From assembly GCA_009773635.1 (NCBI GenBank), contig WSYC01000006.1, positions 111,688-175,687 on the forward strand: 64,000 bases of DNA, read 5' to 3'. The first letter of the stretch is position 1, and the number at the start of each line of letters is the position of its first letter. Shown here piece after piece: positions 27,739 through 36,904 of this stretch. The DNA is from Beijerinckiaceae bacterium (lineage in GTDB: Bacteria; Pseudomonadota; Alphaproteobacteria; Rhizobiales; Beijerinckiaceae). The notes under the pieces were generated by a model. It was given only the letters and a program-made list of their open reading frames with translations. It did not search any database and had not been told where the DNA came from. A program made the translations under genes and the position numbers.

Positions 27739-30189
27739 ATGAGCGCTGACAAGAAGCGTCCCCTCCCGGCTCCCGGCACCACGGAAGTGGTTCCCGTACT
27801 GCCGCTGCGAGACATCGTCGTTTTCCCGCACATGATCGTTCCGCTCTTTGTGGGCCGCGAAAAATCGATCAAGGCGCTCGAAGAGGTCATGAAATCCGAT
27901 CGCCACATCCTGCTGGCGACGCAGTTCAATGCGACCGAGGATGACCCGGCCGAAGACCAGATCTACCAGATCGGCTCGCTCGCCACCGTCCTCCAGCTTC
28001 TGAAGCTGCCCGATGGCACCGTGAAGGTGCTCGTCGAGGGCGTGAGCCGCGCCAAGCGCCTGAAGACGGTCGAGAACGACCAGTTCCTCGAAGCCGAGGT
28101 CACGGTTATTGCCGAGGATTACGGCGAGCCGGTCGAGACCGAGGCGCTCGCCCGCTCGGTGACATCCGAATTCGAGGGCTATGCCAAGCTCAACAAGAAG
28201 GTTTCGCCAGATGTGGTCTCCACGATCGGCGGCATCGAGGATTACGCCAAGCTGGCCGATACCATTGCGAGCCATCTCGCGGTGAAGATCGCCGACAAGC
28301 AGGCGGTGCTCGAGATCATCCAGGTCGCCAAGCGCCTCGAGAAGGTTCTCGGGCTGATGGAAAGCGAGATTTCGGTCCTGCAGGTCGAAAAGCGCATCCG
28401 CACGCGCGTCAAGCGCCAGATGGAGAAGACCCAGCGCGAATATTACCTCAACGAGCAGATCAAGGCGATCCAGAAGGAGCTCGGCGACGAGGATGGCAAG
28501 GACGAGTTGGCCGAACTCGAGGACAAGATCGTCCGCACCAAGCTCTCCAAGGAAGCGCGCGACAAATCGATGCACGAGTTGCGCAAGCTCAGGCAGATGT
28601 CACCGATGTCCGCCGAGGCGACGGTGGTGCGCAACTACCTCGACTGGATGCTCTCGCTCCCCTGGGGCAAGCGCTCGAAAGTGAAGAAGGACTTGCGCCT
28701 CGCGCAGGAAGTTCTCGACGCCGATCACTACGGGCTCGACAAGGTCAAGGACCGCATCGTCGAATACCTCGCCGTGCAGACGCGCGCGAACAAGCTCACG
28801 GGGCCGATCCTGTGCCTCGTTGGCCCGCCGGGCGTCGGCAAGACCTCGCTCGGCAAATCGATCGCGAAGGCGACCGGGCGCGAATTCGTCCGCATGAGCC
28901 TTGGCGGCGTGCGCGATGAAGCCGAAATCCGTGGCCATCGCCGCACCTATATCGGCTCGATGCCGGGCAAGATCATCCAGAGCCTGCGCAAGGCAAAGAC
29001 CTCGAACCCGCTGTTCCTGCTCGATGAAATCGACAAGATGGGCCAGGATTTCCGCGGCGATCCGTCCTCGGCGCTGCTCGAGGTGCTCGATCCCGAGCAG
29101 AACACCACGTTCAATGATCACTACCTTGAGGTCGATTACGACCTCTCGAATGTCATGTTCGTGACGACGGCGAACACGCTGAACATCCCCGGCCCCCTGA
29201 TGGACCGGATGGAGATCATCCGCATCGCCGGCTACACCGAGGATGAAAAGGCCGAGATTGCCCGCAAGCATCTCATCGCCAATTCGCTGAAGAAGCATGG
29301 CCTTGATGACAAGGAATGGTCGATCACGCCGGAGGCCCTGCAGCTTCTGGTGCGGCGCTACACGCGCGAATCCGGTGTCCGCAATCTCGAGCGCGAGATT
29401 TCCAACCTCGTCCGCAAGGCGGTGAAGGAAATCCTGCTTGCCGCCGGTACCGACAAGCCGGTGAAGAGCGTCAAGATCGACGATGCCAAGGTCGAGGAAT
29501 ACCTCGGCCCGGCGAAATATCGCTTCGGCATGGCGGAAACCGAGGATCAGGTGGGCGGTGTGACCGGCCTCGCCTGGACCGAGGTTGGGGGCGAGCTCCT
29601 CACCATCGAAGGCGTGATGATGCCCGGCAAGGGCAAGATGACCGTCACCGGCAACCTCAAGGACGTGATGAAGGAATCGATTTCGGCGGCGGCGTCCTAT
29701 GTCCGTAGCCGGGCGATCGATTTCGGCATCAAGCCGCCGCTGTTCGACACGCGCGACATCCATGTCCACGTGCCCGAAGGCGCGACGCCGAAGGACGGCC
29801 CGTCCGCCGGCATCGGCATGGCGACCGCCATCGTCTCGGTGATGACCGGCATCCCCGTGAAGCGCGACATCGCCATGACCGGCGAAATCACGCTGCGCGG
29901 CCGTGTGCTGCCCATTGGCGGCCTCAAGGAAAAGCTGCTGGCGGCGCTGCGCGGCGGGATCAGGACCGTCCTCATCCCCGAGGATAACGTCAAGGATCTC
30001 GCGGACATCCCGGCCAACGTGAAAAACGGCATGGAAATCATCCCGGTCTCGCGGATGGATGAAGTGCTCAAGCACGCGCTGACGGCTCAGCCCGTGGCGA
30101 TCACCTGGGATGAGGAAGATGCCAAGGCCGCAGCCGCCAAGCCGGCAGCAAAAGAGGACGAAGACGCGCTGGCCGCCCGCGCGCACTGA
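27739..30189 (+). CDS. lon: Lon ATP-dependent protease
   Basis: An 816-residue LonA protease that degrades misfolded and regulatory proteins. The N-terminal substrate domain opens with [21 protein letters not shown], the AAA+ module has [13 protein letters not shown] and LLDEIDKMG, and the C-terminal protease domain carries the Ser-Lys dyad: Ser689 in PKDGPSAG and Lys732 in GGLKEK. The last 25 residues are Ala/Asp/Glu-rich. I chose the ATG at 27739; the frame is open 79 codons further upstream without family likeness. A terminator follows. Confidence 0.97.
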   Translation: MSADKKRPLPAPGTTEVVPVLPLRDIVVFPHMIVPLFVGREKSIKALEEVMKSDRHILLATQFNATEDDPAEDQIYQIGSLATVLQLLKLPDGTVKVLVEGVSRAKRLKTVENDQFLEAEVTVIAEDYGEPVETEALARSVTSEFEGYAKLNKKVSPDVVSTIGGIEDYAKLADTIASHLAVKIADKQAVLEIIQVAKRLEKVLGLMESEISVLQVEKRIRTRVKRQMEKTQREYYLNEQIKAIQKELGDEDGKDELAELEDKIVRTKLSKEARDKSMHELRKLRQMSPMSAEATVVRNYLDWMLSLPWGKRSKVKKDLRLAQEVLDADHYGLDKVKDRIVEYLAVQTRANKLTGPILCLVGPPGVGKTSLGKSIAKATGREFVRMSLGGVRDEAEIRGHRRTYIGSMPGKIIQSLRKAKTSNPLFLLDEIDKMGQDFRGDPSSALLEVLDPEQNTTFNDHYLEVDYDLSNVMFVTTANTLNIPGPLMDRMEIIRIAGYTEDEKAEIARKHLIANSLKKHGLDDKEWSITPEALQLLVRRYTRESGVRNLEREISNLVRKAVKEILLAAGTDKPVKSVKIDDAKVEEYLGPAKYRFGMAETEDQVGGVTGLAWTEVGGELLTIEGVMMPGKGKMTVTGNLKDVMKESISAAASYVRSRAIDFGIKPPLFDTRDIHVHVPEGATPKDGPSAGIGMATAIVSVMTGIPVKRDIAMTGEITLRGRVLPIGGLKEKLLAALRGGIRTVLIPEDNVKDLADIPANVKNGMEIIPVSRMDEVLKHALTAQPVAITWDEEDAKAAAAKPAAKEDEDALAARAH

Positions 30190-30213
30190 GCAGGCCTCTT
30201 TGGCGATGACCAT

Positions 30214-30245
30214 CAAACGCTCCGGGAAACCGGGGCGTTTTTCTT
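30214..30245 (+). terminator. Rho-independent terminator after lon
   Basis: AAACGCTCCGG, loop GAAA, CCGGGGCGTTTTT: a GC stem with a GNRA-type loop and a T run, about 25 bases past the lon stop. Confidence 0.9.
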
Positions 30246-30304
30246 GTCAGGCACCCGGGGCGCGTGCCACACTGCGGCATATTTCGTGAATTTGGGGGCT
30301 GCTG

Positions 30305-30994
30305 GTGCTGGGTCTGGTGTCAAGAAATCGCGGTTTTTCGGTGCTTCTGGCGGGATGGGCCGGTCTTGCCTTCGGGGCTTCGGCCTCTGCGATGAGCTAT
30401 CAACTCATCGATGCCGATCTGCCCAGCTGCAAGGGGGCATGCCCCAAGGTCATTTTTGCCTCCGGCACGATCGGTCAGAACGAGTATCTGCAGTTCGCCA
30501 GTTTCATCGAAGAGGCCAGCAAGAAGGTCAAGCTGTCGAGCCTGCTGCTGATTGAATCGCCCGGCGGCTTCCGGGGCGGTGCGGCCGGGCTCGGCGTGCT
30601 GCTGCGCAAAACCAAGATGAAGGTGATGGTCGGACGGCCGACCGGGGCGGTTGTTACGGCCACCTCGGGTCTCACGGGCGCCACCTGTGCTTCGGCCTGC
30701 GTTCTGGTGCTGGCGGGCGGCGTCTCGCGCTCCTACGTGCCCGGCAGCCGCATCGGCGTGCATCGCTCGCATACCGGGCAGGACGTGCTGGACCCGATCA
30801 CCCGGCAGAAGGTCAACGGAACGGTGAACCACGATGCCAATGTCGATCAGCACACCCAGTTTTTCAAGCTGATGGGCATCGATCCCGCGCTGGCGCAGGT
30901 CATCAACGCCACGCCGGCGGAAACGATGCGCTGGCTCAATGCCGATGAGCTCAAGCGCTACCGGGTCACGACCGCTGCGCCCTCGACGCGGTAG
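30305..30994 (+). CDS. Exported ClpP/crotonase-fold protein (first of two)
   Basis: A 229-residue protein with a signal peptide (GFSVLLAGWAGLAFGASASA) and a ClpP-like fold. IESPGGFRGGAAGLG matches the oxyanion-loop region of ClpP/SppA proteins, the candidate nucleophile is Ser130 in ATCASACV, and the candidate histidine is His153 in IGVHRSH. Two cysteines flank the serine. It may be a periplasmic protease; the substrate is unknown. The GTG start has GGGGG about eight bases upstream. A paralogous gene lies at 34134-34853. Confidence 0.75.
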   Translation: MLGLVSRNRGFSVLLAGWAGLAFGASASAMSYQLIDADLPSCKGACPKVIFASGTIGQNEYLQFASFIEEASKKVKLSSLLLIESPGGFRGGAAGLGVLLRKTKMKVMVGRPTGAVVTATSGLTGATCASACVLVLAGGVSRSYVPGSRIGVHRSHTGQDVLDPITRQKVNGTVNHDANVDQHTQFFKLMGIDPALAQVINATPAETMRWLNADELKRYRVTTAAPSTR

Positions 30995-30998
30995 AACG

Positions 30999-32480
30999 TC
31001 AGGCCTCGGCTTCGTCCTCCGCCGCCTGCTTGCGCACGACCGTGACCGTGCAGGCCGCTTCCGCGACGACAGCAGTGGAGACTGAGCCGAGATAGCGGCG
31101 CACACCGCCGGAACCGCGCGCGCCCACCAACAGATGGTCGACGTGGTTGTTCCGGGCAAACGTCAGCAAGGCCTCGGCGGGATCGGGTGATTCCAGCACA
31201 TGGAAGGTGATCCGCTCGGGCGGGAGTCGCATTTCGGCGGCCCAGTTCTTGAGTTCGACGAGGCGTTTGACGTGGATCGAGGTGCCATCATCCTCCATCA
31301 GCGTATCGAGGCCGACGCGCGCCGTTTTCAGCACGTTGACGCAGGCGAGGCGGGAATCGGGCGATGTAACCAGCAGCCGCGAGACGAGATCGCGCAAGGC
31401 TTCGGCCAGCGGCACACCCTCGGATGACAGATCCACCGCCACCATCATGATCGGCGCGGTCGAGGCGTGGCGATAGCTTTCCAGCCGGGAGAGGGGGGCC
31501 TTGTCGTAGGGATTGAGGCGCCCGGCCAGCATGTTCTTCAGCCAGTGCGTCTTTTCGCGCGTCGCGCGGTCGGTCAGGGTGACCTGCTCGGGGTGGCGGA
31601 GTTCGAAGGCGAGCTGCCGCGCTGTGGGGTAGCGCCGCTCCGGTTTGACGTCGAGGCAGCGCAGGATGATCTCCTGGAGATAATCCGGGATGTCCTTGCG
31701 GATGAGGCGCGGCGGGGTCGGGGCCTCGTAGAGCCGGCGGATCAGCGCCTTGGTGGTGTGCTTCGGATTGCCGAACGGGCGCTCGCCGGTCGCCAGCGTA
31801 TAGAGCAGCACGCCGAGCGCGAACTGGTCGGAGCGGGGTTCCTCGCGCAACTTGAGCACCTGTTCGGGCGCGATATAGGGCGCGGTGCCCATCGGCACGC
31901 GGAATTCCTCGGCCAGCAAATCCGGCAGCTTGAGATGGCGCGACAGGCCGAAATCGATGAAGACCGCTTCGCCGCCATGTCTTTCTGACGCATTTTCGGG
32001 CGCAAAACCGGGGTCCACTTTTGCTGAAAATGCTTTTGTGGGCCGAAACATGATGTTCGAGGGCTTGAGATCGAGGTGGATCACATCCTGCGCGTGCAGG
32101 CTCGCAAGCGCTGTCGCGATCTTCGCGCCGAGATCGATGACCTCGGCCAGCGGGATCGGCGCTTCCTTGAAGCGCTTGAGCAGGCTTTCGCCGTCGATGC
32201 GCTCCATCACGATGTAGGGCTGGATCGAAAAATCGCCGAGACCGTAGATTTTCGGCACATGCGGGCCGGCAAGCCGCGGCAGGATCATCTGCTCCTGCTC
32301 GAAACCGACGATCATCGTGGGGTCGTCGCCATCGAGGATCAGCGGGATTTTCATCACCAGCGGCGCTTCGATACCGTCCTTGGTCACTTCCCAGATCTCG
32401 GCCATGCCGCCCTGATGGATTTTCTTGCCGATGACGAAGCCATCGAGCGTTGTCCCGGTCTGGAGTTGCATACGGCCCAA
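30999..32480 (-). CDS. Ser/Thr protein kinase fused to a universal stress protein domain
   Basis: A 493-residue fusion. The Hanks-type kinase domain (about 10-290) has IHQGGMAEIW as glycine loop, VMK (Lys44), HLDLKPSN (135-142, catalytic Asp137, with Leu for the usual Arg), DFGLS (176-180) and APE (TAPYIAPEQ). The C-terminal part (about 335-490) is a UspA domain with the nucleotide-binding end GARGSGGVRRYLGSVS. Residues 150-164, between catalytic loop and DFG, are encoded by an inserted palindromic repeat. No transmembrane helix is visible. It lies 18 bases after the phosphoesterase gene on the same strand, so the two form an operon. Confidence 0.9.
   Translation of the reverse strand: MGRMQLQTGTTLDGFVIGKKIHQGGMAEIWEVTKDGIEAPLVMKIPLILDGDDPTMIVGFEQEQMILPRLAGPHVPKIYGLGDFSIQPYIVMERIDGESLLKRFKEAPIPLAEVIDLGAKIATALASLHAQDVIHLDLKPSNIMFRPTKAFSAKVDPGFAPENASERHGGEAVFIDFGLSRHLKLPDLLAEEFRVPMGTAPYIAPEQVLKLREEPRSDQFALGVLLYTLATGERPFGNPKHTTKALIRRLYEAPTPPRLIRKDIPDYLQEIILRCLDVKPERRYPTARQLAFELRHPEQVTLTDRATREKTHWLKNMLAGRLNPYDKAPLSRLESYRHASTAPIMMVAVDLSSEGVPLAEALRDLVSRLLVTSPDSRLACVNVLKTARVGLDTLMEDDGTSIHVKRLVELKNWAAEMRLPPERITFHVLESPDPAEALLTFARNNHVDHLLVGARGSGGVRRYLGSVSTAVVAEAACTVTVVRKQAAEDEAEA
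31990..32033. repeat. Palindromic repeat inserted in frame in the kinase gene
   Basis: A 44-base imperfect palindrome with ends GCATTTTC / GAAAATGC, containing GCAAAACC and CCACTTTTGC. It resembles a repeat I recall as very common between genes in Hyphomicrobiales. Here it is read through on the minus strand as AFSAKVDPGFAPENA without breaking the frame, and sits in a loop between two kinase motifs. Confidence 0.8.
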
Positions 32481-32498
32481 GATCGGCTCCTTTGAAGA

Positions 32499-33239
32499 TT
32501 AACGTCCGCGCAGGAGGCGGGTTGCCAGGGGCTCCGGCAGGCCGGCCTCGCGCACCTTGCGGCAGGTGGTGAAATGATCATAGGGAACGCGCTCGAACTG
32601 GATCGACTGGCGCTTCAGATCGAGAATGGCGAAGGCCGCTGCCGTGCTGCCATCGCGCGGCTGGCCGACAGCGCCGATGACCCCCAGCCAGACGAAGCTC
32701 TTAGCGAGCGGGATTTCAAACCCGGTGATCGGCTCATGGCCGATGGCGACGCCAAGGCCGGTCAGCCGCCAGAGCTGCGGCTTGTGGACATGGCCAACGA
32801 AGGTGAACCGCGCATCCGTTGCGCGCAGCGAGCGCTCGGCCTCCTGCGGCCCGGTGATATATTCCCAGCCCCGTGGTGATCGCGCGCTGGCGTGCACGAA
32901 CAGCGCATCGCCGACCCGCAGCGTTTCCGGCAGGCCGGAGAGAAAGCGGCGGTGTTCGGCATCGAGCCTGCCGCGTGACCAGTCGATCGCGGCGCGGGCG
33001 ATGGAATTCATATCGCTGGAATCGCCCTCGATCGCGGCGTCATGGTTGCCGATAACGCCCAAAGCGCCCCTTTCGACCAGTTCCATCGCCTTTTCGGTAC
33101 AGAAAGCCGGGTCCGGCCCGTAACCGACGATATCGCCGAGGAGCGCGACCTGATCGATCCTGTGCTTGTCGAGCCGGGCAAGCACGGCTTCAAACGCCTC
33201 GCGATTGGCGTGAATATCAGCAAGAAGCGCGATGCGCAT
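32499..33239 (-). CDS. Calcineurin-like metallophosphoesterase
   Basis: A 246-residue phosphoesterase with all metal-binding motifs: ALLADIHAN (Asp8, His10), LLGDIVGYGPDP, VIGNHDAAIEG, FVHASARSPRGW and GHVHKPQ. It is close to the small YfcE/ApaH-like group; possible substrates are phosphoproteins, nucleotides or phosphodiesters. I chose the ATG at 33239, with GGGAGGGAAC upstream; the frame is open for 28 more codons without likeness. It is the first gene of a two-gene operon with the kinase-stress fusion, so it may oppose that kinase, which is inference. Confidence 0.9.
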   Translation of the reverse strand: MRIALLADIHANREAFEAVLARLDKHRIDQVALLGDIVGYGPDPAFCTEKAMELVERGALGVIGNHDAAIEGDSSDMNSIARAAIDWSRGRLDAEHRRFLSGLPETLRVGDALFVHASARSPRGWEYITGPQEAERSLRATDARFTFVGHVHKPQLWRLTGLGVAIGHEPITGFEIPLAKSFVWLGVIGAVGQPRDGSTAAAFAILDLKRQSIQFERVPYDHFTTCRKVREAGLPEPLATRLLRGR

Positions 33240-33594
33240 TCCGATTGTTCCCTCCCGGTTTCTGTGGCCCTGTTCTTTCCGGGCTTGTGCCGCGCTGCCG
33301 CGTGCCCGGTGTCCGTTGCGCACCCCCGCGCGCGTTGTCCGGCGCGGTCCTTCTTGCAGGTTCCTTCTGACACGCTGAAAAACCGACGTCGTTGACCTGC
33401 ATCAGCCAAAATGTATCACGCGGCGGGCAGGGCAAGGATTGGTCTTTCGGCTGGGTTGCCGCCGGCTCTTTTCAATGTCGTGACGACAACCTTCGGCAAT
33501 CACGGTCTTCAGGCCGGGGAAGAGCTTGCCAAGGGATTCGAGTTGGTGTTTACGCTTCCCTCCGCTGGTGAAGCTGGTGAAGCTGAAACAGAGC
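33240..33594. other. Intergenic region between phosphoesterase gene and tRNA-Val
   Basis: A 355-base gap that should hold the promoter of the minus-strand phosphoesterase-kinase operon and that of tRNA-Val. I see no protein gene with a credible start, and no promoter pair strong enough to call. Confidence 0.5.
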
Positions 33595-33670
33595 GGGCGA
33601 TTAGCTCAGTTGGTAGAGCGCCTCGTTTACACCGAGGATGTCGGGAGTTCGAGTCTCTCATCGCCCACCA
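33595..33670 (+). tRNA. tRNA-Val (anticodon UAC)
   Basis: A 76-base tRNA: acceptor stem GGGCGAT/ATCGCCC, D arm TAGCTCAGTTGGTAGAGC, anticodon stem CCTCG/CGAGG around TTTACAC (anticodon TAC), T loop GTTCGAGTC, and encoded CCA. Confidence 0.97.
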
Positions 33671-33733
33671 TTCACCGCGCGGGCATCCTGATGCCTCCGG
33701 CGCGGGGTATCACCCTTCTGCGAGAGCCAGTCC

Positions 33734-33949
33734 TCAATAGTGAGGTGGGGGTGGCTCGACGCCATCGCGGGGAGGACCGAGGGTCTGCACTTCATCCCGC
33801 ATGCGCGCGATCTGACGCTCCAACGCATCGATCTTGCGCCATTGCGTGGTGATCACATCGTTCAGTTCGGCGATCAGCCGGTCCTGATGCGCGAAATGCG
33901 TTTCGAGTGCGTCGAGGCGCGCAGCGTGGTCTAGGGAGGTGCCGGTCAT
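33734..33949 (-). CDS. slyX: SlyX family protein
   Basis: A 71-residue coiled-coil protein of the SlyX family, recognised by RLDALETHFAHQDRLIAELNDV and the Pro-rich end PPRDGVEPPPPHY, which is a family hallmark. The function is unknown in any organism. The start ATG at 33949 follows GGAATATCACA. It lies alone, convergent with the tRNA-Val gene. Confidence 0.88.
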   Translation of the reverse strand: MTGTSLDHAARLDALETHFAHQDRLIAELNDVITTQWRKIDALERQIARMRDEVQTLGPPRDGVEPPPPHY

Positions 33950-34008
33950 TGTGATATTCCTTGTCACGGTTCGACATACCGGATCTGCATGCCTGTTGCG
34001 CGAGAACG

Positions 34009-34038
34009 TGATTGCAGGCAAGAATTTGATTGCAAGCA
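34009..34038. repeat. Short direct repeat upstream of the second ClpP-like gene
   Basis: TGATTGCAGGCA (34009-34020) and TGATTGCAAGCA (34027-34038) are 18 bases apart from start to start and differ at one base, about 100 bases before the ATG of the ClpP-like gene. Two near-identical 12-base sites could bind a regulator. The spacing is not a multiple of a helical turn. Confidence 0.35.
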
Positions 34039-34133
34039 TGCCTTGTGAACTTTTCGGAAACCTCGTTCCTTCACCATACGCCTCGCCGCCGATGTAGGGT
34101 GGTGCGTTCGTGTAAAAGGGGTCTTGTGGATCC

Positions 34134-34853
34134 ATGCGTAACTTTGCTGGTGTCAACCGCCTCGCGCGGTGTGTCGGTTTCGGAGGCTTTGTCCTCGCTT
34201 CGGTTGTCGGGGGTGTCTCGACCCTGAAGGCCATGGAATTCTCGATTTTCCCGCTTGAAGCCCGCTGCGATGAGCGCGAATGCCGCCGCGTTGTCGTTGC
34301 CGAGGGTGAAATCGGCAGCGATGCGCCGGCGCAATTCGCGCGCTTCCTGCGGCAGGAGCTCCAGGTTCCCGGCCTGCACGCGATGGTGTTTCTCAATTCC
34401 CCCGGCGGCAATGTCGAAAGCGCCTTGCAGCTCGGCGCGCTGCTGCATGATGCCGGAGCGGCTGTGGTCGTGGGGCGGCCGACGGCGACACCGCCGACAA
34501 CCAAGCGGCGTGCGACCTCGGTGGGCACGCTCAGCGTCGTGCCGGGGCATTGCGCGTCTGCCTGCGTTTACGCCCTGATGGGCGCGAAAAAGCGCGTCGT
34601 TCCGTCCGGTGCGCGCGTCGGCGTGCACCGGATGTCGGCGCGGATGGTCTCGCGCGATCCGGCGAGCGGGAGCACGCTCAACAGCCGGATTTTCGCCGGC
34701 TCGACCGAGATCAACGCCCTGCGGTCCTATGTGTCCCGTGTTGGTGGCAGCCAGGATCTGATCAGTCTCGCTGAATCGGTGCCGCATGACCAGATCCGCA
34801 TCCTCTCGGGGGCCGAGGTCAGGAAATACCGCCTTGGTGCGCCCTCGCTGTGA
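34134..34853 (+). CDS. Exported ClpP/crotonase-fold protein (second of two)
   Basis: A 239-residue paralogue of the protein at 30305-30994. It has a signal-like N-terminus (residues 10-33), the LNSPGGNVESALQLGALLHDAG region, the candidate nucleophile Ser142 in GHCASACVYAL, and His165 in VGVHRMS. The CASAC and GVHR motifs and their spacing (23 residues) match the first copy exactly. It is translationally coupled (GTGA overlap) to the following exported propeller-like protein, which may be a partner or substrate. Confidence 0.75.
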   Translation: MRNFAGVNRLARCVGFGGFVLASVVGGVSTLKAMEFSIFPLEARCDERECRRVVVAEGEIGSDAPAQFARFLRQELQVPGLHAMVFLNSPGGNVESALQLGALLHDAGAAVVVGRPTATPPTTKRRATSVGTLSVVPGHCASACVYALMGAKKRVVPSGARVGVHRMSARMVSRDPASGSTLNSRIFAGSTEINALRSYVSRVGGSQDLISLAESVPHDQIRILSGAEVRKYRLGAPSL

Positions 34854-35692
34854 GCGGCATTTGCGTGCGGCGCTTCGCACAGGCGGCGGGTCTGATTGCC
34901 GTCACTCTGCTTGGGAGCGCACGCGTTGGTGCGGAGCCGGCCATAGAGGGCATGCGCCCTGCTTATAATACCGCCCCGGTTTCGGATGTGCCGAACGCAC
35001 AAGCGATATCGAGACATCGCTGGGCACCGGGGCTTGATGCGGGCTATACGCCGCAAGGACTGGTCGTGGCCGGCGGCCGTGTCCGCATGGTCGGTTACGG
35101 GCCGGGTGGGTGCCGGATTTTCGACGTGAACGGCGCACCCGCCATCGCAGTGCCCGGCTGCAAGCACGGCGGCGGGCTCGCGGCGACAGGTGGACGGCTG
35201 ATCGTTATCGACACGCGCGCGCTCTTCGTTGTTTCCGGCGGGCGCGTCACCCGGCAGATCACGCTCACCGGCGCGTTGCGCGGCTCATTCGGCGAGGCCG
35301 ACAGCCAGGACCTCTGGATCGGCTCCTACGAGCGGGACGGGCAGGGCGGGCTCTGGCGCATTCCGCTCGCCAAACTGTCACAGGACTCGCTCTCCGAGGC
35401 AGATGCGGCTGCGACGCTCATCATCCCCGCCCGCGCGCAAGGCATGACCTTCCGGCGTGGTGAGTTGTGGCTTACCTTCTCCGGCTCGACCTTCGGTCGC
35501 CTTTCCCGAATCGATCCTTCGACCGGGGCGGAGATCGCGCGTTACGACATGCCGGCGGGCATCGAGGATCTCGGCACCGATTCATCCGGGTTGATCTGGG
35601 CTGTCTCGGAAGCTGGCGCGAAGAAATACACCGGCTGGAAAACCAATTTTCCGCTGATTTTCGCCATCAATCCGGCCTTGCTGAAAGAGTGA
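34850..35692 (+). CDS. Exported beta-propeller-like protein of unknown function
   Basis: A 280-residue protein with a signal peptide (FAQAAGLIAVTLLGSARVGA). The rest has repeated beta-strand blades with Gly-Gly turns (GLVVAGGRVRMVGYG, GGLAATGGRLIVIDTRALFVVSGGRV, DLWIGSYERDGQGGLW, GELWLTFSGSTFGRLSRID), consistent with a SMP-30/Vgb-like propeller. No catalytic motif is recognised. The GTG start overlaps the stop of the ClpP-like gene. Confidence 0.7.
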   Translation: MSGICVRRFAQAAGLIAVTLLGSARVGAEPAIEGMRPAYNTAPVSDVPNAQAISRHRWAPGLDAGYTPQGLVVAGGRVRMVGYGPGGCRIFDVNGAPAIAVPGCKHGGGLAATGGRLIVIDTRALFVVSGGRVTRQITLTGALRGSFGEADSQDLWIGSYERDGQGGLWRIPLAKLSQDSLSEADAAATLIIPARAQGMTFRRGELWLTFSGSTFGRLSRIDPSTGAEIARYDMPAGIEDLGTDSSGLIWAVSEAGAKKYTGWKTNFPLIFAINPALLKE

Positions 35693-35814
35693 TGTTTCAG
35701 CCCCGGTTTAGGGCGTGCATTTTCTTGCATCGCGAGGGCCAGTGTCGCTTGACAAGCGTTATCCCCTTCGCGTAACCCTGCCGCCTCGCCGGGGACACCC
35801 GGCAAAGAATGGAT

Positions 35815-35891
35815 GCGGGCGTAGCTCAGTTGGTTAGAGTGCCGGCCTGTCACGCCGGAGGTCGCGGGTTCGAGCCCCGTCGCCCGCGCCA
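35815..35891 (+). tRNA. tRNA-Asp (anticodon GUC)
   Basis: A 77-base tRNA: acceptor stem GCGGGCG/CGCCCGC, D arm TAGCTCAGTTGGTTAGAG, anticodon stem CCGGC/GCCGG around CTGTCAC (anticodon GTC), T arm GCGGGTTCGAGCCCCGT, discriminator G and encoded CCA. Confidence 0.97.
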
Positions 35892-35963
35892 TTTCCTTCC
35901 CTTCCATGAACAGGGGCAGGATCAGTTCACGATGCTGATTTTGCAAACCCCGGGAAGGGTAAC

Positions 35964-36836
35964 ATGTCTGATTCCAACAAGGGCTTTTTGCTCGGCTTGC
36001 TCGGCGTCGCGCTGTTTGCGCTGACGACGCCGGTCACCAAGCTTGCGACCGCGACCGCGGGCTTCAACGGGCTTTCGCCGGTTTTCATCACCTTTGGCCG
36101 CGCGGCCGCAGCCGGGCTTCTGGCGATCATCTATCTCCGGGTCGTCGGCGCGCCGGTGCCGCTCCGGCGGCAGATCATCCCGCTTCTTCTCGCGGGAATG
36201 GGGATCGTGATCGGCTTCCCGCTGTTCATGGGGCTTGCCGTTCAATACGTCGATGCGATGCACGCGGCGGTGATCGCTGGAGCCTTGCCGCTCGGAACCG
36301 CGATGCTGACGGCGCTCTGGATGCGCGAGCGCGCCTCGATGCCGTTCTGGCTGCTGGCCGTGCTCGGTTTCCTGCTGGTGCTGCTCTACGCCTGGCTTGA
36401 GGGGGGCGAGGGCGGCTTCGTGCTGGCGGACGGATTGCTGCTGCTGGCGATGGCCTCGGCGAGCATCGGCTACGTGCTTGGCGCACGGATGAGCCTTGAG
36501 ATGAAGCCCGAGCATGTCGTCAGCTGGATTCTCGTGCTCTATCTGCCGCTGACTATGCCGGTAGCCTATGCCTTCCGGCCAACGGCGACCGTCGAGCCGG
36601 TCGCCTGGGCGGGCTTTGCCTATGTCGCCATCATCTCGATGTGGCTCGGGTTTTTTGCGTGGTATCGCGGCATGGCGCTTGGCGGCGCGCTGCGGGTCAG
36701 CCAGGTGCAGCTCATTCAGCCGTTTCTCTCGATGCTCTTCGCGATTCCGCTGCTCGGCGAGCGGCTGACCCCGCTCTCCGGCTTCTTTTGCCTTGCCATC
36801 ATCGCGACGGTGGCGCTCAGTCGCAAGGTGAAGTGA
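35964..36836 (+). CDS. DMT-family (EamA) transporter
   Basis: A 290-residue inner-membrane protein with about ten transmembrane helices in two repeated EamA halves. Typical stretches are ALTTPVTKLATA with FITFGRAAAAGLLAI in the first half and AYVAIISMWLGFFAWYRGMALGG with SQVQLIQPFLSMLFAIPLLGE in the second. Members export amino acids, metabolites or drugs; the substrate is unknown. The ATG has GGGAAGGG upstream. Confidence 0.9.
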   Translation: MSDSNKGFLLGLLGVALFALTTPVTKLATATAGFNGLSPVFITFGRAAAAGLLAIIYLRVVGAPVPLRRQIIPLLLAGMGIVIGFPLFMGLAVQYVDAMHAAVIAGALPLGTAMLTALWMRERASMPFWLLAVLGFLLVLLYAWLEGGEGGFVLADGLLLLAMASASIGYVLGARMSLEMKPEHVVSWILVLYLPLTMPVAYAFRPTATVEPVAWAGFAYVAIISMWLGFFAWYRGMALGGALRVSQVQLIQPFLSMLFAIPLLGERLTPLSGFFCLAIIATVALSRKVK

Positions 36837-36904
36837 GGGCGCTTCTGATCGTTTGCTGAGCGAGCGGAAGGCCTCCTTGTCGTCAGGATCGGAGTTCGCC
36901 CGCC

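Noticed and set aside
33411-33740. Frames overlapping tRNA-Val and the neighbouring gap
   Set aside because: They run through a clear tRNA gene and are not coding.
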